Origin: Corynebacterium sp.
GTDB lineage: Bacteria > Actinomycetota > Actinomycetes > Mycobacteriales > Mycobacteriaceae
DNA length: 19,104 nt
Reading direction: 5' to 3'
Assembly (NCBI RefSeq): GCF_030530965.1
Contig: NZ_JAUMTY010000037.1
Location: 1 to 19,104, forward strand
Made by a program: the position numbers and the translations under genes. The notes below the pieces were generated by a model that did not search any database, was not told where the DNA came from, and saw only the letters and a list, made by a program, of their open reading frames with translations. Below, piece after piece: positions 1 through 6,796 of the stretch. Each line of letters opens with the position of its first letter. Position 1 is the stretch's first letter.

Positions 1-690
1 CAGAACGCTATCTCGGTGCTCGCCGCAGCAGAGCGTGGAACCATGTACGACCCATCCGCCGTGTTCTACATGAAGAAAATCGCGGTCGGCGCGGAGGCCC
101 GCGGCGTTGTTGACGTCAACGCTCCGGTCAAGGACAACATTCGCGCAGTGGCTCACGCCAAGGGTAAGAGGGCGTCTGACATTACCGTCGTCGTCCTGGA
201 TCGTCCCCGCCACGAGCACCTCATTCAGGAGATTCGCGACGCCGGAGCCAAGGTTCGTTTAATTCACGACGGTGACGTCGCTGGTGCTGTGGCAGCCGCC
301 CAGGATCAGACCCAGAACAGCATCGACATCATGATGGGCGTCGGCGGAACCCCAGAAGGCATCATCACTGCGTGCGCTATGCGATGCATGGGCGGAGAGA
401 TTCAGGGTGTGCTGACCCCGCGTAATGATGAAGAGAAGCAGAAGGCCCTCGATGCTGGCCACGAACTGGGCAAGGTTCTCACGACGGAGGACCTCGTTCA
501 CTCACAGAACTGCTTCTTCGTTGCGACCGGTGTGACCAACGGCGATATGCTCCGCGGAGTCACGTATTCACCGCGCGGTGCGATCACGCGTTCGCTGGTC
601 ATGCGGTCGAAGTCCGGCACTGTCCGCATGATTGAGTCGCATCACCAGTTGACGAAGCTGGAAGAGTACTCCGTCGTCGATTACAGCTAG
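1..690 (+). CDS. glpX: Class II fructose-1,6-bisphosphatase GlpX (5' partial)
   Basis: C-terminal 229 residues of a GlpX-type fructose-1,6-bisphosphatase, the cytoplasmic metal-dependent enzyme that hydrolyses fructose 1,6-bisphosphate to fructose 6-phosphate in gluconeogenesis. The reading frame is open from base 1, so the start lies outside the window; the full family length is about 330 residues, so roughly 100 residues are missing. The family block GVGGTPEGIITACAMRCMGG followed by EIQGVLTPRN is intact, as is the upstream block RGTMYDPSAVFYMKKIAVG. In actinobacteria this is normally the only or main FBPase. It is followed on the same strand by fumC after 240 bp that contain two hairpins, so the two genes are probably transcribed separately. 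Identification rests on motif recognition and is secure. Confidence 0.95.
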   Translation, partial: QNAISVLAAAERGTMYDPSAVFYMKKIAVGAEARGVVDVNAPVKDNIRAVAHAKGKRASDITVVVLDRPRHEHLIQEIRDAGAKVRLIHDGDVAGAVAAAQDQTQNSIDIMMGVGGTPEGIITACAMRCMGGEIQGVLTPRNDEEKQKALDAGHELGKVLTTEDLVHSQNCFFVATGVTNGDMLRGVTYSPRGAITRSLVMRSKSGTVRMIESHHQLTKLEEYSVVDYS

Positions 691-744
691 GACCCGTTGT
701 CGGGTCGATGTTATGCCCGGGGATATCTGTTGTTCTCCGGGCAT
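691..744 (+). terminator. Tandem hairpins after glpX
   Basis: Two hairpins directly follow the glpX stop codon. The first is GACCCG-TTGT-CGGGTC (691-706), a perfect 6-bp stem with a 4-nt loop. The second has an 11-bp stem (713-723 with 734-744, one G-U pair) around a 10-nt loop. No clear U-run follows either, so a terminator role is inferred from position and stem strength only. Confidence 0.5.
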
Positions 745-863
745 TCACGCGTACACACAAACCACGCGCTTGCCGCATGCCTCGCTGATCTATGACCTAC
801 ACCACTAGGTTGTATTTTTGGCAACATCGGTCACACATCGAGGCTCCCGATGGGCCATACTTG

Positions 864-886
864 AAGTGGCACGAATTCTGCCACTT
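864..886. promoter_or_regulatory. Inverted repeat upstream of fumC
   Basis: AAGTGGCA (864-871) and TGCCACTT (879-886) form a perfect 8-bp inverted repeat around a 7-bp spacer, 44 bp before the fumC start codon. It could be an operator for a dimeric regulator or a hairpin in the 5' untranslated region. No convincing -35/-10 pair could be assigned here, so the position relative to the transcription start is unknown. Confidence 0.4.
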
Positions 887-930
887 TGCACATATCCTCA
901 TAGCACATATGAAGGTGGGACTTACATAAC

Positions 931-2334
931 ATGAGCGATCAGGAATACCGCATCGAACACGACACCATGGGTGAAGTCAAGGTTCCGGCCACAGCACTGT
1001 GGCGCGCGCAAACCCAACGTGCGGTCCAGAATTTCCCTGTGTCGGGGCGCGGCCTCGAACACGCACAAATCCGCGCCATGGGCCTACTCAAGGCCGCATG
1101 TGCGCAAGTCAATCTTGACCGTGGCCTACTTTCAGAGGAAAAAGGCAAAGCCATCATCGCTGCGGCCACCGATATTGCCGACGGCAAACACGACAAAGAA
1201 TTTCCGATCGACGTCTTCCAGACCGGCTCCGGTACGTCGTCGAATATGAACACCAACGAGGTTATTGCCTCTATCTGTAAGAACAACGGCGTTGAGGTTC
1301 ACCCTAACGACGACGTCAACATGGGCCAGTCCTCGAACGACACCTTCCCCACCGCAACGCACGTTGCCACCACGGAAGCTGCTGTTAAGGATCTCATCCC
1401 TTCATTGACGACGCTGCACAAGTCGCTATCGGCCAAGGCGACCGAGTGGGAAGAGGTTGTGAAGTCCGGACGCACCCACCTGATGGATGCGGTACCGGTG
1501 ACCTTGGGGCAGGAGTTCTCGGGCTACGCTCGGCAGATCGAAGCTGGCATCGAGCGTGTGAAGGCTACCCTGCCGCGCGTCGGTGAACTCCCCATCGGTG
1601 GTACGGCCGTCGGAACCGGGCTGAACACCACCGAAGATTTCGGCGACAAAGTCACCGCTGAGCTAGTGAAACTGACCGGCGTTGAGGAACTGCGTCCTTG
1701 CATTAACCACTTTGAGGCTCAGGCGAACCGCGATGGGCTCGTCGAGATGTCGGGTGCGCTGCGGAGCATCGCTGTCTCCCTCAACAAGATCGCCAACGAT
1801 ATCCGGTGGATGGGCTCCGGCCCGCTGACCGGCCTCGGCGAAATTCACCTTCCTGACCTCCAGCCAGGTTCGTCGATCATGCCGGGCAAGGTCAACCCGG
1901 TCATGTGTGAGACCGCTACCCAGGTTGCGTGCCAGGTGATTGGTAACGACGCCGCGATTGCCGCCGGTGGCATGCAAGGCGCATTCGAGCTGAACGTGTT
2001 TATCCCGATGATGGCGCGCAATGTGCTGGAGTCAATCCGCCTGCTGTCCAACACTGCCGTGATCTTCGCCGAAAAGATGGTGGACGGAATTGAGCCCAAT
2101 GCTGAGCGCATGCGGACGCTGGCGGAGTCGTCGCCGTCGATCGTCACTCCGCTCAACAGCGCGATCGGTTACGAGGCTGCCGCGAAGGTTGCCAAGACCG
2201 CGCTGAAGGAGGGCAAGACTATTCGCCAAACCGTCATTGACCTTGGTTTTGTCGATGGCGAGAAGCTCACGGAGGAAGAGCTGGATAAGCGCCTCGACGT
2301 GCTTGCGATGGCGAACACGGATCGCGATAAGTAA
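931..2334 (+). CDS. fumC: Fumarate hydratase, class II
   Basis: 467 residues, exactly the usual length of iron-independent class II fumarases, which reversibly hydrate fumarate to L-malate in the TCA cycle as cytoplasmic homotetramers. The superfamily signature GSSIMPGKVNP is at residues 313-323 with the catalytic serine at about 314. The other two conserved blocks are GSGTSSNMN (99-107) and SGRTHLMDAVPVTLGQE, with the catalytic-dyad histidine at about 183. The start ATG is preceded by AAGGTGG at 912-918, a good ribosome binding site with a rather long spacer of about 12 nt. The gene has its own 240-bp upstream region with an inverted repeat and a strong terminator downstream, so it is likely monocistronic. 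Aspartase and argininosuccinate lyase belong to the same superfamily, but sequence and length fit FumC. Confidence 0.97.
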   Translation: MSDQEYRIEHDTMGEVKVPATALWRAQTQRAVQNFPVSGRGLEHAQIRAMGLLKAACAQVNLDRGLLSEEKGKAIIAAATDIADGKHDKEFPIDVFQTGSGTSSNMNTNEVIASICKNNGVEVHPNDDVNMGQSSNDTFPTATHVATTEAAVKDLIPSLTTLHKSLSAKATEWEEVVKSGRTHLMDAVPVTLGQEFSGYARQIEAGIERVKATLPRVGELPIGGTAVGTGLNTTEDFGDKVTAELVKLTGVEELRPCINHFEAQANRDGLVEMSGALRSIAVSLNKIANDIRWMGSGPLTGLGEIHLPDLQPGSSIMPGKVNPVMCETATQVACQVIGNDAAIAAGGMQGAFELNVFIPMMARNVLESIRLLSNTAVIFAEKMVDGIEPNAERMRTLAESSPSIVTPLNSAIGYEAAAKVAKTALKEGKTIRQTVIDLGFVDGEKLTEEELDKRLDVLAMANTDRDK

Positions 2335-2382
2335 GCGAATGCATCGCTAGTCACCTACGTCATCTAGTCGACTGCACACACT

Positions 2383-2411
2383 GGGCCGCCCCTTGAGGGT
2401 GGCCCTTTTTT
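2383..2411 (+). terminator. Rho-independent terminator of fumC
   Basis: GGGCCGCCC (2383-2391) pairs with GGGTGGCCC (2397-2405) with one G-U pair, loop CTTGA, followed by six T (2406-2411). A textbook intrinsic terminator about 50 bp after the fumC stop. Confidence 0.93.
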
Positions 2412-2413
2412 GT

Positions 2414-2452
2414 GGCCTCCAGGTTTATGACCTCCAGGTTTATAGCCTCCAG
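2414..2452. repeat. Short 15-bp tandem repeat, 2.6 copies
   Basis: Two near-identical 15-bp units (2414-2428, 2429-2443) and a partial third (2444-2452) share CCTCCAGGTTTAT or CCTCCAG. They lie directly after the fumC terminator. No function can be assigned; slippage-generated filler is the simplest explanation. Confidence 0.75.
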
Positions 2453-2466
2453 CGGCCCCGTCATGA

Positions 2467-2483
2467 CTCAAGTCACACTTGAG
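2467..2483. promoter_or_regulatory. 17-bp perfect palindrome upstream of the tetR gene
   Basis: CTCAAGT-CAC-ACTTGAG is a perfect 7-3-7 inverted repeat about 33 bp upstream of the putative -10 of the tetR-family gene. It is followed by the T-rich stretch GGGGCTTTTGATTTCTTT, so it could be either an operator for the repressor or a backup terminator for fumC. Confidence 0.45.
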
Positions 2484-2515
2484 GGGCTTTTGATTTCTTT
2501 CACACAATGCAGACT

Positions 2516-2545
2516 TATACTGACCGCAACTTTGCACTGAGTGCA
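2516..2545 (+). promoter_or_regulatory. Putative tetR/efflux operon promoter with operator-like palindrome
   Basis: TATACT at 2516-2521 is a good -10 hexamer; no convincing -35 is placed. The expected transcription start, near 2528, lies just before TGCACT-G-AGTGCA (2533-2545), a perfect 13-bp dyad. A palindrome straddling the first transcribed bases is the arrangement expected for an autorepressing TetR-family protein. The role is inferred from position. Confidence 0.45.
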
Positions 2546-2569
2546 TAATTAGGTCTAAGGTTGGCTCTC

Positions 2570-3463
2570 GTGGAAAGCAATCGTAACTACCTCGATACTG
2601 AGGGAATTCATGCGCCACGGGGTCTTCGGGAACGCAAGCGCTTAGAAACCCTGTGCGCTATCGAAGATCACGCCACTCGGCTTGTCCTCGACAAAGGCTA
2701 TGACAACGTCACCATCGAGGACATCGTCGACGCGGCCAATATTTCAAAACGTACGTTCTTCAACTATGTCGACTCCAAGGAAACCGCCGTTCTCGGCCAC
2801 CCTGTTGTCGACCTCCCTGAGGAAGAACGGAAAGAATTCCTCGCTGCCGACCCGCAACATGTCACCGTGGCCTTGGTGGACCTCATCCTCCAGACCAGTT
2901 TCGCGTCGCGCGGCCGCAGTGACGAGTTCTCGACGCTGCTCCTGAGCCGTCGGAAGCAAATCTTCCGCAACAACCCTAATATTGCAGCGCCGCAATTTGG
3001 ACTGACTATCCAACGCTTCCACAACATCGTGGAATTGGTCGACGAATTCTTCACACTCCACCCGGAGCGTCGATCGCTTCCACAAACTGCTTTTCCGGGC
3101 ACAGAAAGCACAAGTGGCGTCTCTGAGGAAGCCGTCACCCTGGCAATGCTGTGCCAAGACGCCGTCCGGATCGGAACGCTCCGGTGGACCAGGCAACCCG
3201 ATGGCACCAATGGGCATCGTCGCCTCCGCGATTGCTGCCTGGGCGCTTTCACCCTGTTCTACGACGTTTTAGGGGCTCCTCCCCCGGAATGTTTGGCCAG
3301 CACGCCACCGAGGGCATCGTCGGAAAGAAAAAGCAGTGGCGACATCAATCTGGACATCACTGACGACCACTCAACCAACGTCGACAAACAAACCAACAGC
3401 AAACAGAACGTCGACAAGAAAAATAAAAACAATAACGACGACGAACGTACCGATGAGAAATGA
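2570..3463 (+). CDS. TetR/AcrR-family transcriptional regulator
   Basis: 297 residues from a GTG start. An in-frame TTG at 2561 exists, but CTAAGG (2555-2560) is correctly spaced only for the GTG at 2570. Residues about 20-75 form the N-terminal TetR DNA-binding domain, with the helix-turn-helix around TIEDIVDAANISKRTFFNYV (48-67). The rest of the ligand-binding domain is divergent and gives no ligand. The protein is much longer than the usual 190-220 residues because of a C-terminal hydrophilic tail (about 250-297) rich in Asn, Asp, Lys and Ser. The drug-exporter gene begins 14 nt downstream, so this is very likely the local repressor of that exporter. Two palindromes upstream are candidate operators. 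The regulatory target is inferred from gene order. Confidence 0.9.
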   Translation: MESNRNYLDTEGIHAPRGLRERKRLETLCAIEDHATRLVLDKGYDNVTIEDIVDAANISKRTFFNYVDSKETAVLGHPVVDLPEEERKEFLAADPQHVTVALVDLILQTSFASRGRSDEFSTLLLSRRKQIFRNNPNIAAPQFGLTIQRFHNIVELVDEFFTLHPERRSLPQTAFPGTESTSGVSEEAVTLAMLCQDAVRIGTLRWTRQPDGTNGHRRLRDCCLGAFTLFYDVLGAPPPECLASTPPRASSERKSSGDINLDITDDHSTNVDKQTNSKQNVDKKNKNNNDDERTDEK

Positions 3464-3477
3464 GAGGATGATGCACA

Positions 3478-5163
3478 GTGAGTAAACACAATGGCGCACA
3501 CAGCGACGCCACCAGCGACAACGCTGTGAACACGTCCGGGCAGCACCTGTCCAGCCGTGTGATTACGCCGGAATCAGTGAAGGACATTGATTCGCCGGCA
3601 GATCAGACGTCACCAACCACTGAGGGAACATCCTCCGCGCCGAAGAATAAGAGCAACATTCCGGCGGTCATGGTGGCCATCATGTCCGCGATGTTGCTGG
3701 CAAGTCTGGACCAGATGTTGTTCTCGACGGCCCTTCCGACGATCGTCGGCGACCTTGGTGGCGTCGAGCACATGTCGTGGGTCATTACGTCCTACCTGCT
3801 GTGCCAGACGATTATGATGCCGATCTACGGCAAACTCGGTGATCAAATCGGCCGCAAACCGATCTTCGTCGGTGCGATCGCTATCTTCCTCGTCGGGTCG
3901 ATCATCGGTGGCCTCTCGCAGTCGATGGCACAGCTGATTATCGGCCGCGGTATCCAAGGCCTCGGCGGCGGTGGACTCATGATCCTCTCGCAGGCGATTA
4001 TGGCCGACGTCGTTCCCCCTCGTGAACGCGGTAAGTACGCGGGCTGGATGGGCTCTGTTTTCGGTGTGTCCTCAGTGCTCGGCCCCGTGCTTGGTGGTTG
4101 GTTCACGGACGGCCCCGGATGGCGATGGGCTTTCTGGATTAACCTGCCGGTCGGCCTTCTTGCGGTTGCTATCGCGCTGTTAGCTCTGAAGCTGCCGAAG
4201 CGCGGCACGGGCCTGAAGCTCGATTACTTCGGCATCATTTTCATGGCGACGTCCGCATCATGCCTCATCCTCTTCACGTCGTGGGGCGGAAACCAGTACT
4301 CCTGGAGCTCACCCACGATCATCGGCTTGGAGATCGGAACCGTCGTTGCGGCCGCAATCTTCGTCTTCATCGAATTGCGTGCTAAAGATCCGCTGATCCC
4401 GATGTCGCTGTTCAAAAACCGCAACTTTAACCTGGTCACACTGGGCGGCCTGTGCGTCGGCATCGTGATGTTCGGCGTCATGAGCTACATGCCCACCTAT
4501 TTCCAGATGGTTCACAACATGAACCCGACCACCTCTGGTTTCATGATGATCTCCATGATGGTCGGTTTGATGGGAACATCCATCGGGCTGGGCAATGTTG
4601 TCACCCGAACCGGAAAGTACCGGATCTATCCCCCGATCGGCATGCTCATCGTGGTTGCCTCCTGTGTGCTTCTGCACCGGATCACCGTTGATACGTCGCT
4701 GTGGTACCTCGGATTGTGCCTCTTCATCATGGGTGTTGGCCTCGGTATGACCATGCAGATCCTGATCCTGGTAGTGCAGAACTCATTCCCGATCCAAAAG
4801 GTCGGCGTTGCCACAGGAAGCAACAACTTCTTCCGCCAGATCGGTTCGTCACTCGGCTCTGCTTTGGTCGGCGGGATTTTCACCAACCGCATTAGCGAAC
4901 TGGTCGCGGACCGTATGCCGGCTGCCATGACGCAACTTCCGCCGGAGGTGCAGCAGAAGTTCGGACAGCAATCGAGTGGGCTCGACGCCGATAGCCTCAC
5001 TCCTGAGCTGGTGGGTTCGCTGCCTGGTCCGCTCAAGGACATGTTCATGGGAGCCTACAACGACGCATTGACTCCGGTGTTTATCGTCGTGATCCCGTTC
5101 GCCGTGCTCGCGTTCATCTTGTTCGCCCTCGTCCGCGAAGAGAAACTGCGGAACTCGGTGTAA
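3478..5163 (+). CDS. MFS drug exporter, DHA2 (EmrB/QacA-like) family
   Basis: 561 residues from a GTG start preceded by AGAGG (3463-3467, 10-nt spacing). A polar Ser/Thr-rich N-terminal region of about 60 residues precedes a large set of hydrophobic segments compatible with the 14-helix topology of DHA2 proton antiporters. Family motifs are visible: LDQMLFSTALPTI (77-89), motif A GKLGDQIGRKP (118-128), IGRGIQGLGGGGL (155-167) and the antiporter motif C GSVFGVSSVLGPVLGGW (192-208). A polar loop of about 60 residues lies before the last helix, followed by a short cytoplasmic tail. It is the second gene of an operon with a TetR-family regulator and ends at a strong hairpin terminator. Export of toxic amphipathic compounds is the family role; the actual substrate cannot be told. 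Confidence 0.93.
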   Translation: MSKHNGAHSDATSDNAVNTSGQHLSSRVITPESVKDIDSPADQTSPTTEGTSSAPKNKSNIPAVMVAIMSAMLLASLDQMLFSTALPTIVGDLGGVEHMSWVITSYLLCQTIMMPIYGKLGDQIGRKPIFVGAIAIFLVGSIIGGLSQSMAQLIIGRGIQGLGGGGLMILSQAIMADVVPPRERGKYAGWMGSVFGVSSVLGPVLGGWFTDGPGWRWAFWINLPVGLLAVAIALLALKLPKRGTGLKLDYFGIIFMATSASCLILFTSWGGNQYSWSSPTIIGLEIGTVVAAAIFVFIELRAKDPLIPMSLFKNRNFNLVTLGGLCVGIVMFGVMSYMPTYFQMVHNMNPTTSGFMMISMMVGLMGTSIGLGNVVTRTGKYRIYPPIGMLIVVASCVLLHRITVDTSLWYLGLCLFIMGVGLGMTMQILILVVQNSFPIQKVGVATGSNNFFRQIGSSLGSALVGGIFTNRISELVADRMPAAMTQLPPEVQQKFGQQSSGLDADSLTPELVGSLPGPLKDMFMGAYNDALTPVFIVVIPFAVLAFILFALVREEKLRNSV

Positions 5164-5204
5164 ATACGTGGTGTAAAAACAACGCTGCTACAGAACGGCC
5201 CCCT

Positions 5205-5249
5205 CGCGCGTCGGCACAACCCGTATTGTGTCGGCGCGCGATACTTTTT
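5205..5249 (+). terminator. Terminator of the tetR-exporter operon
   Basis: A 15-bp stem (5205-5219 with 5226-5240, two G-U pairs) closes a 6-nt loop and is followed by ATAC and five T (5245-5249). It lies 41 bp after the exporter stop, between two convergent genes, and may stop transcription from both sides. Confidence 0.88.
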
Positions 5250-5281
5250 CGTCCGACGGTATTGCCCCGACCCGGGTTGTT

Positions 5282-5788
5282 CTACAGCAGCTTTTCGTAA
5301 ATCGCGCACTGGCGGTATTGGTCCGACCACGGGCCGTAATCCATCCACCCGTGGCGCTGGAGTGTGCCCACTTTCCTGAACCCAGCCTTCGCATGCAGCG
5401 CTTGGGACGCGGAGTTGTCCTCAAAAATCCATCCGGTGATGGTCCACGCGCCCCACTCCTTCGCCTTCGCGGCGGAGTGCTCCAGAAGAGCAGTACCCAC
5501 TCCACGTCCCGACGCGGCCGGATCGATGTAAATCGAATCCTCTAGGAAACCGGTCAGAGCCGGCCGATGATAAAACGGCATGAGCGCAACCCACCCGAGA
5601 ACCTTTCCCTCATCTTCCGCGACGAAACACAGCTCAGGGATCTTCTTGTCGACGAACTCCTCCCACGTGACCGGCGACGCTTCATATGCACCGTTGCCCG
5701 TATCCAGCCCGGCCTGGTGGATACGTGCCACGTCTGGATAATCGTCGCGCGTCATAGGGCGGATAGTTCCTGTGAACGATGCTGTCAT
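5282..5788 (-). CDS. GNAT N-acetyltransferase, phosphinothricin acetyltransferase-like
   Basis: 168 residues, the usual length of the Pat/YncA (MnaT) branch of GNAT enzymes, which transfer acetyl from acetyl-CoA to amino groups of small molecules such as phosphinothricin or methionine sulfone/sulfoximine. The N-terminal RDDYPDVARIHQAGLDTGNG and the acetyl-CoA pyrophosphate-binding motif SGRGVGTALL (93-102) are clear, and the C-terminal segment NSASQALHAKAGF is typical of the family. The ATG start at 5788 has no strong Shine-Dalgarno sequence; TTATAC on the minus strand (5810-5815) could be its -10. The gene is convergent with the drug exporter, so it is probably not part of that operon. The natural substrate is unknown. 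Confidence 0.88.
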   Translation of the reverse strand: MTASFTGTIRPMTRDDYPDVARIHQAGLDTGNGAYEASPVTWEEFVDKKIPELCFVAEDEGKVLGWVALMPFYHRPALTGFLEDSIYIDPAASGRGVGTALLEHSAAKAKEWGAWTITGWIFEDNSASQALHAKAGFRKVGTLQRHGWMDYGPWSDQYRQCAIYEKLL

Positions 5789-6175
5789 AACGCTCTATTG
5801 TTCCATCCCGTATAACCTAGAAGGTCATCACGGCCTAACCACTACAAGTCCACCCACAGCCGATTGCGCAGAAAGTCCAACCCACTCTTCAGTATGTCCG
5901 AAGATACACGAGGCAATGCAGAAACCCTTCACGCTCCCAACAACCTCACCTGCGAAGTTGACAGCCTATATAGAAACACCCGCTCGGCGCCTCATTTCCA
6001 TTCACGTGAGCCACTCGTCTACCTGGCACCACGAAAATTCCTCTGATAGCATTTGGGGGCAAAATAACTGCTGGACATTTCTCAAATAACCAGTGGCGCT
6101 GTAACCCGAACACACTTAACTCTGGTGCATAATCCCCGTTTCCTGTAATCCCGAAAAGAATTGCTCTTGACTATT
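5789..6175. other. Gene-poor intergenic stretch
   Basis: About 390 bp without a supportable gene. Open frames on the plus strand (up to 105 codons from 5772) have no ribosome binding site, no recognisable domain and a composition unlike the neighbours. CATAAT at 6128-6133 could be a -10 for the small membrane-protein gene that follows, but no matching -35 was found. No further structure was recognised. Confidence 0.6.
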
Positions 6176-6367
6176 ATGTTCCGATCTCAAAATAACAAGC
6201 TCCGCACCCTCTGGTTGGTCCTCTCAGTCATCCTCGCCGCTGTGGCCCTTATCGGCGCAATGAACTGGGTTCCCGTCAGTGACAACAGCACTGGCCTCCT
6301 ATGGGCCATCTTCGCCCTCATGGTCGTGCAGTCTTATTTCCTCTATAAGGAAGGCAAGCAGTCCTAG
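6176..6367 (+). CDS. Small two-helix membrane protein, unknown function
   Basis: 63 residues from the ATG; in-frame TTG codons at 6167 and 6161 would add 3 or 5 residues. The upstream GAAAAGAA (6153-6160) is only a weak ribosome binding site, so the start is uncertain. After a short basic N-terminus (FRSQNNKLR) come two hydrophobic segments, LWLVLSVILAAVALIGAMNW and LLWAIFALMVVQSYFLY, joined by a short polar loop and ended by KEGKQS. This positive-out-of-membrane pattern predicts a helical hairpin with both ends in the cytoplasm. I do not recognise a family. The clean hydrophobic pattern supports a real gene; neighbours give no functional hint and no terminator is obvious. Confidence 0.6.
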   Translation: MFRSQNNKLRTLWLVLSVILAAVALIGAMNWVPVSDNSTGLLWAIFALMVVQSYFLYKEGKQS

Positions 6368-6552
6368 CAGACGACAAAGATCCCACACTTCCCTTCCCCG
6401 ACCACCCTCTTCCCAAGCAAAATGAGGGAACAGATTAATGATTATGGGTCTAGAATGTGCAGCACTTCCCATGGGCGGTCCCTCATGTGGAAAACGTGTG
6501 GAGGGTTTTCAACAGGCTACAAGCTTTCACCGGATTACTCAGCGGAGCCAGC
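6368..6552. other. Intergenic stretch beside the L5 remnant
   Basis: 185 bp with no gene seen on either strand. On the minus strand it lies downstream of the degenerate rplE fragment and shows no recognisable continuation of a ribosomal-protein operon. A single TTTTCCACA (minus strand) differs by one base from a DnaA box but is isolated. Confidence 0.5.
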
Positions 6553-6789
6553 CTACTTGAATAGGAAGCCCGGCTCGCGCAGGAACGCGCGTGCTTCCTC
6601 ATCGTTGGTCACGGTGACAACGGTGATGTACATACTACGTGGACGATCATTCTTGTCTACATCGATTTCGAAGAATATGAACCGCTTATTCAGGCTGAAG
6701 GTGTAGTTTCCATGGCCGTCGAACTGCTAAGCAGACAGGTCAAGGAAGCCACGAATACGTGGCAATACGACGGTCAGTAGACGGTCTAA
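6553..6789 (-). pseudogene. rplE: Degenerate C-terminal fragment of ribosomal protein L5
   Basis: On the minus strand, 79 codons read as the C-terminal part of ribosomal protein L5: LDRLLTVVLPRIRGFLDLSA, a TAG stop (6727-6729), then QFDGHGNYTFSLNKRFIFFE, IDVDKNDRPRSMYITVVTVT, NDEEARAFLREPGFLFK and a final TAG (6553-6555). The family blocks LPRIRDFRGLS, QFDGxGNYTF, EIDxDKxDR and the NDEEGRALL-to-GFPFK ending are all recognisable in order. The internal TAG replaces the lysine codon expected before QFDG (AAG to TAG), and many conserved residues are changed. Full L5 is about 185-190 residues, so the first 105-110 are missing, and no start codon or ribosome binding site is present. It begins 7 bp after the stop of the upstream minus-strand gene. 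Most likely a partial duplicate of the real rplE, which would sit in the spc ribosomal operon elsewhere. Confidence 0.85.
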
Positions 6790-6796
6790 ACACACC

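Noticed and set aside
2364..2618. Minus-strand frame with a Gly/Tyr/Lys/Pro repeat peptide
   Set aside because: The repeat peptide is a translation of the 15-bp tandem repeat plus the fumC terminator; it overlaps the tetR promoter and has no ribosome binding site.
5772..6089. 105-codon plus-strand frame (and a 60-codon one at 5864)
   Set aside because: No ribosome binding site, no domain, and the start lies inside the promoter and 5' end of the opposite GNAT gene.
6488..6500. DnaA-box-like TTTTCCACA on the minus strand
   Set aside because: One isolated imperfect copy is expected by chance; no cluster and no replication genes nearby.
6422..6706. 94-codon plus-strand frame
   Set aside because: Runs antisense through the L5 remnant, whose minus-strand similarity explains the sequence better.
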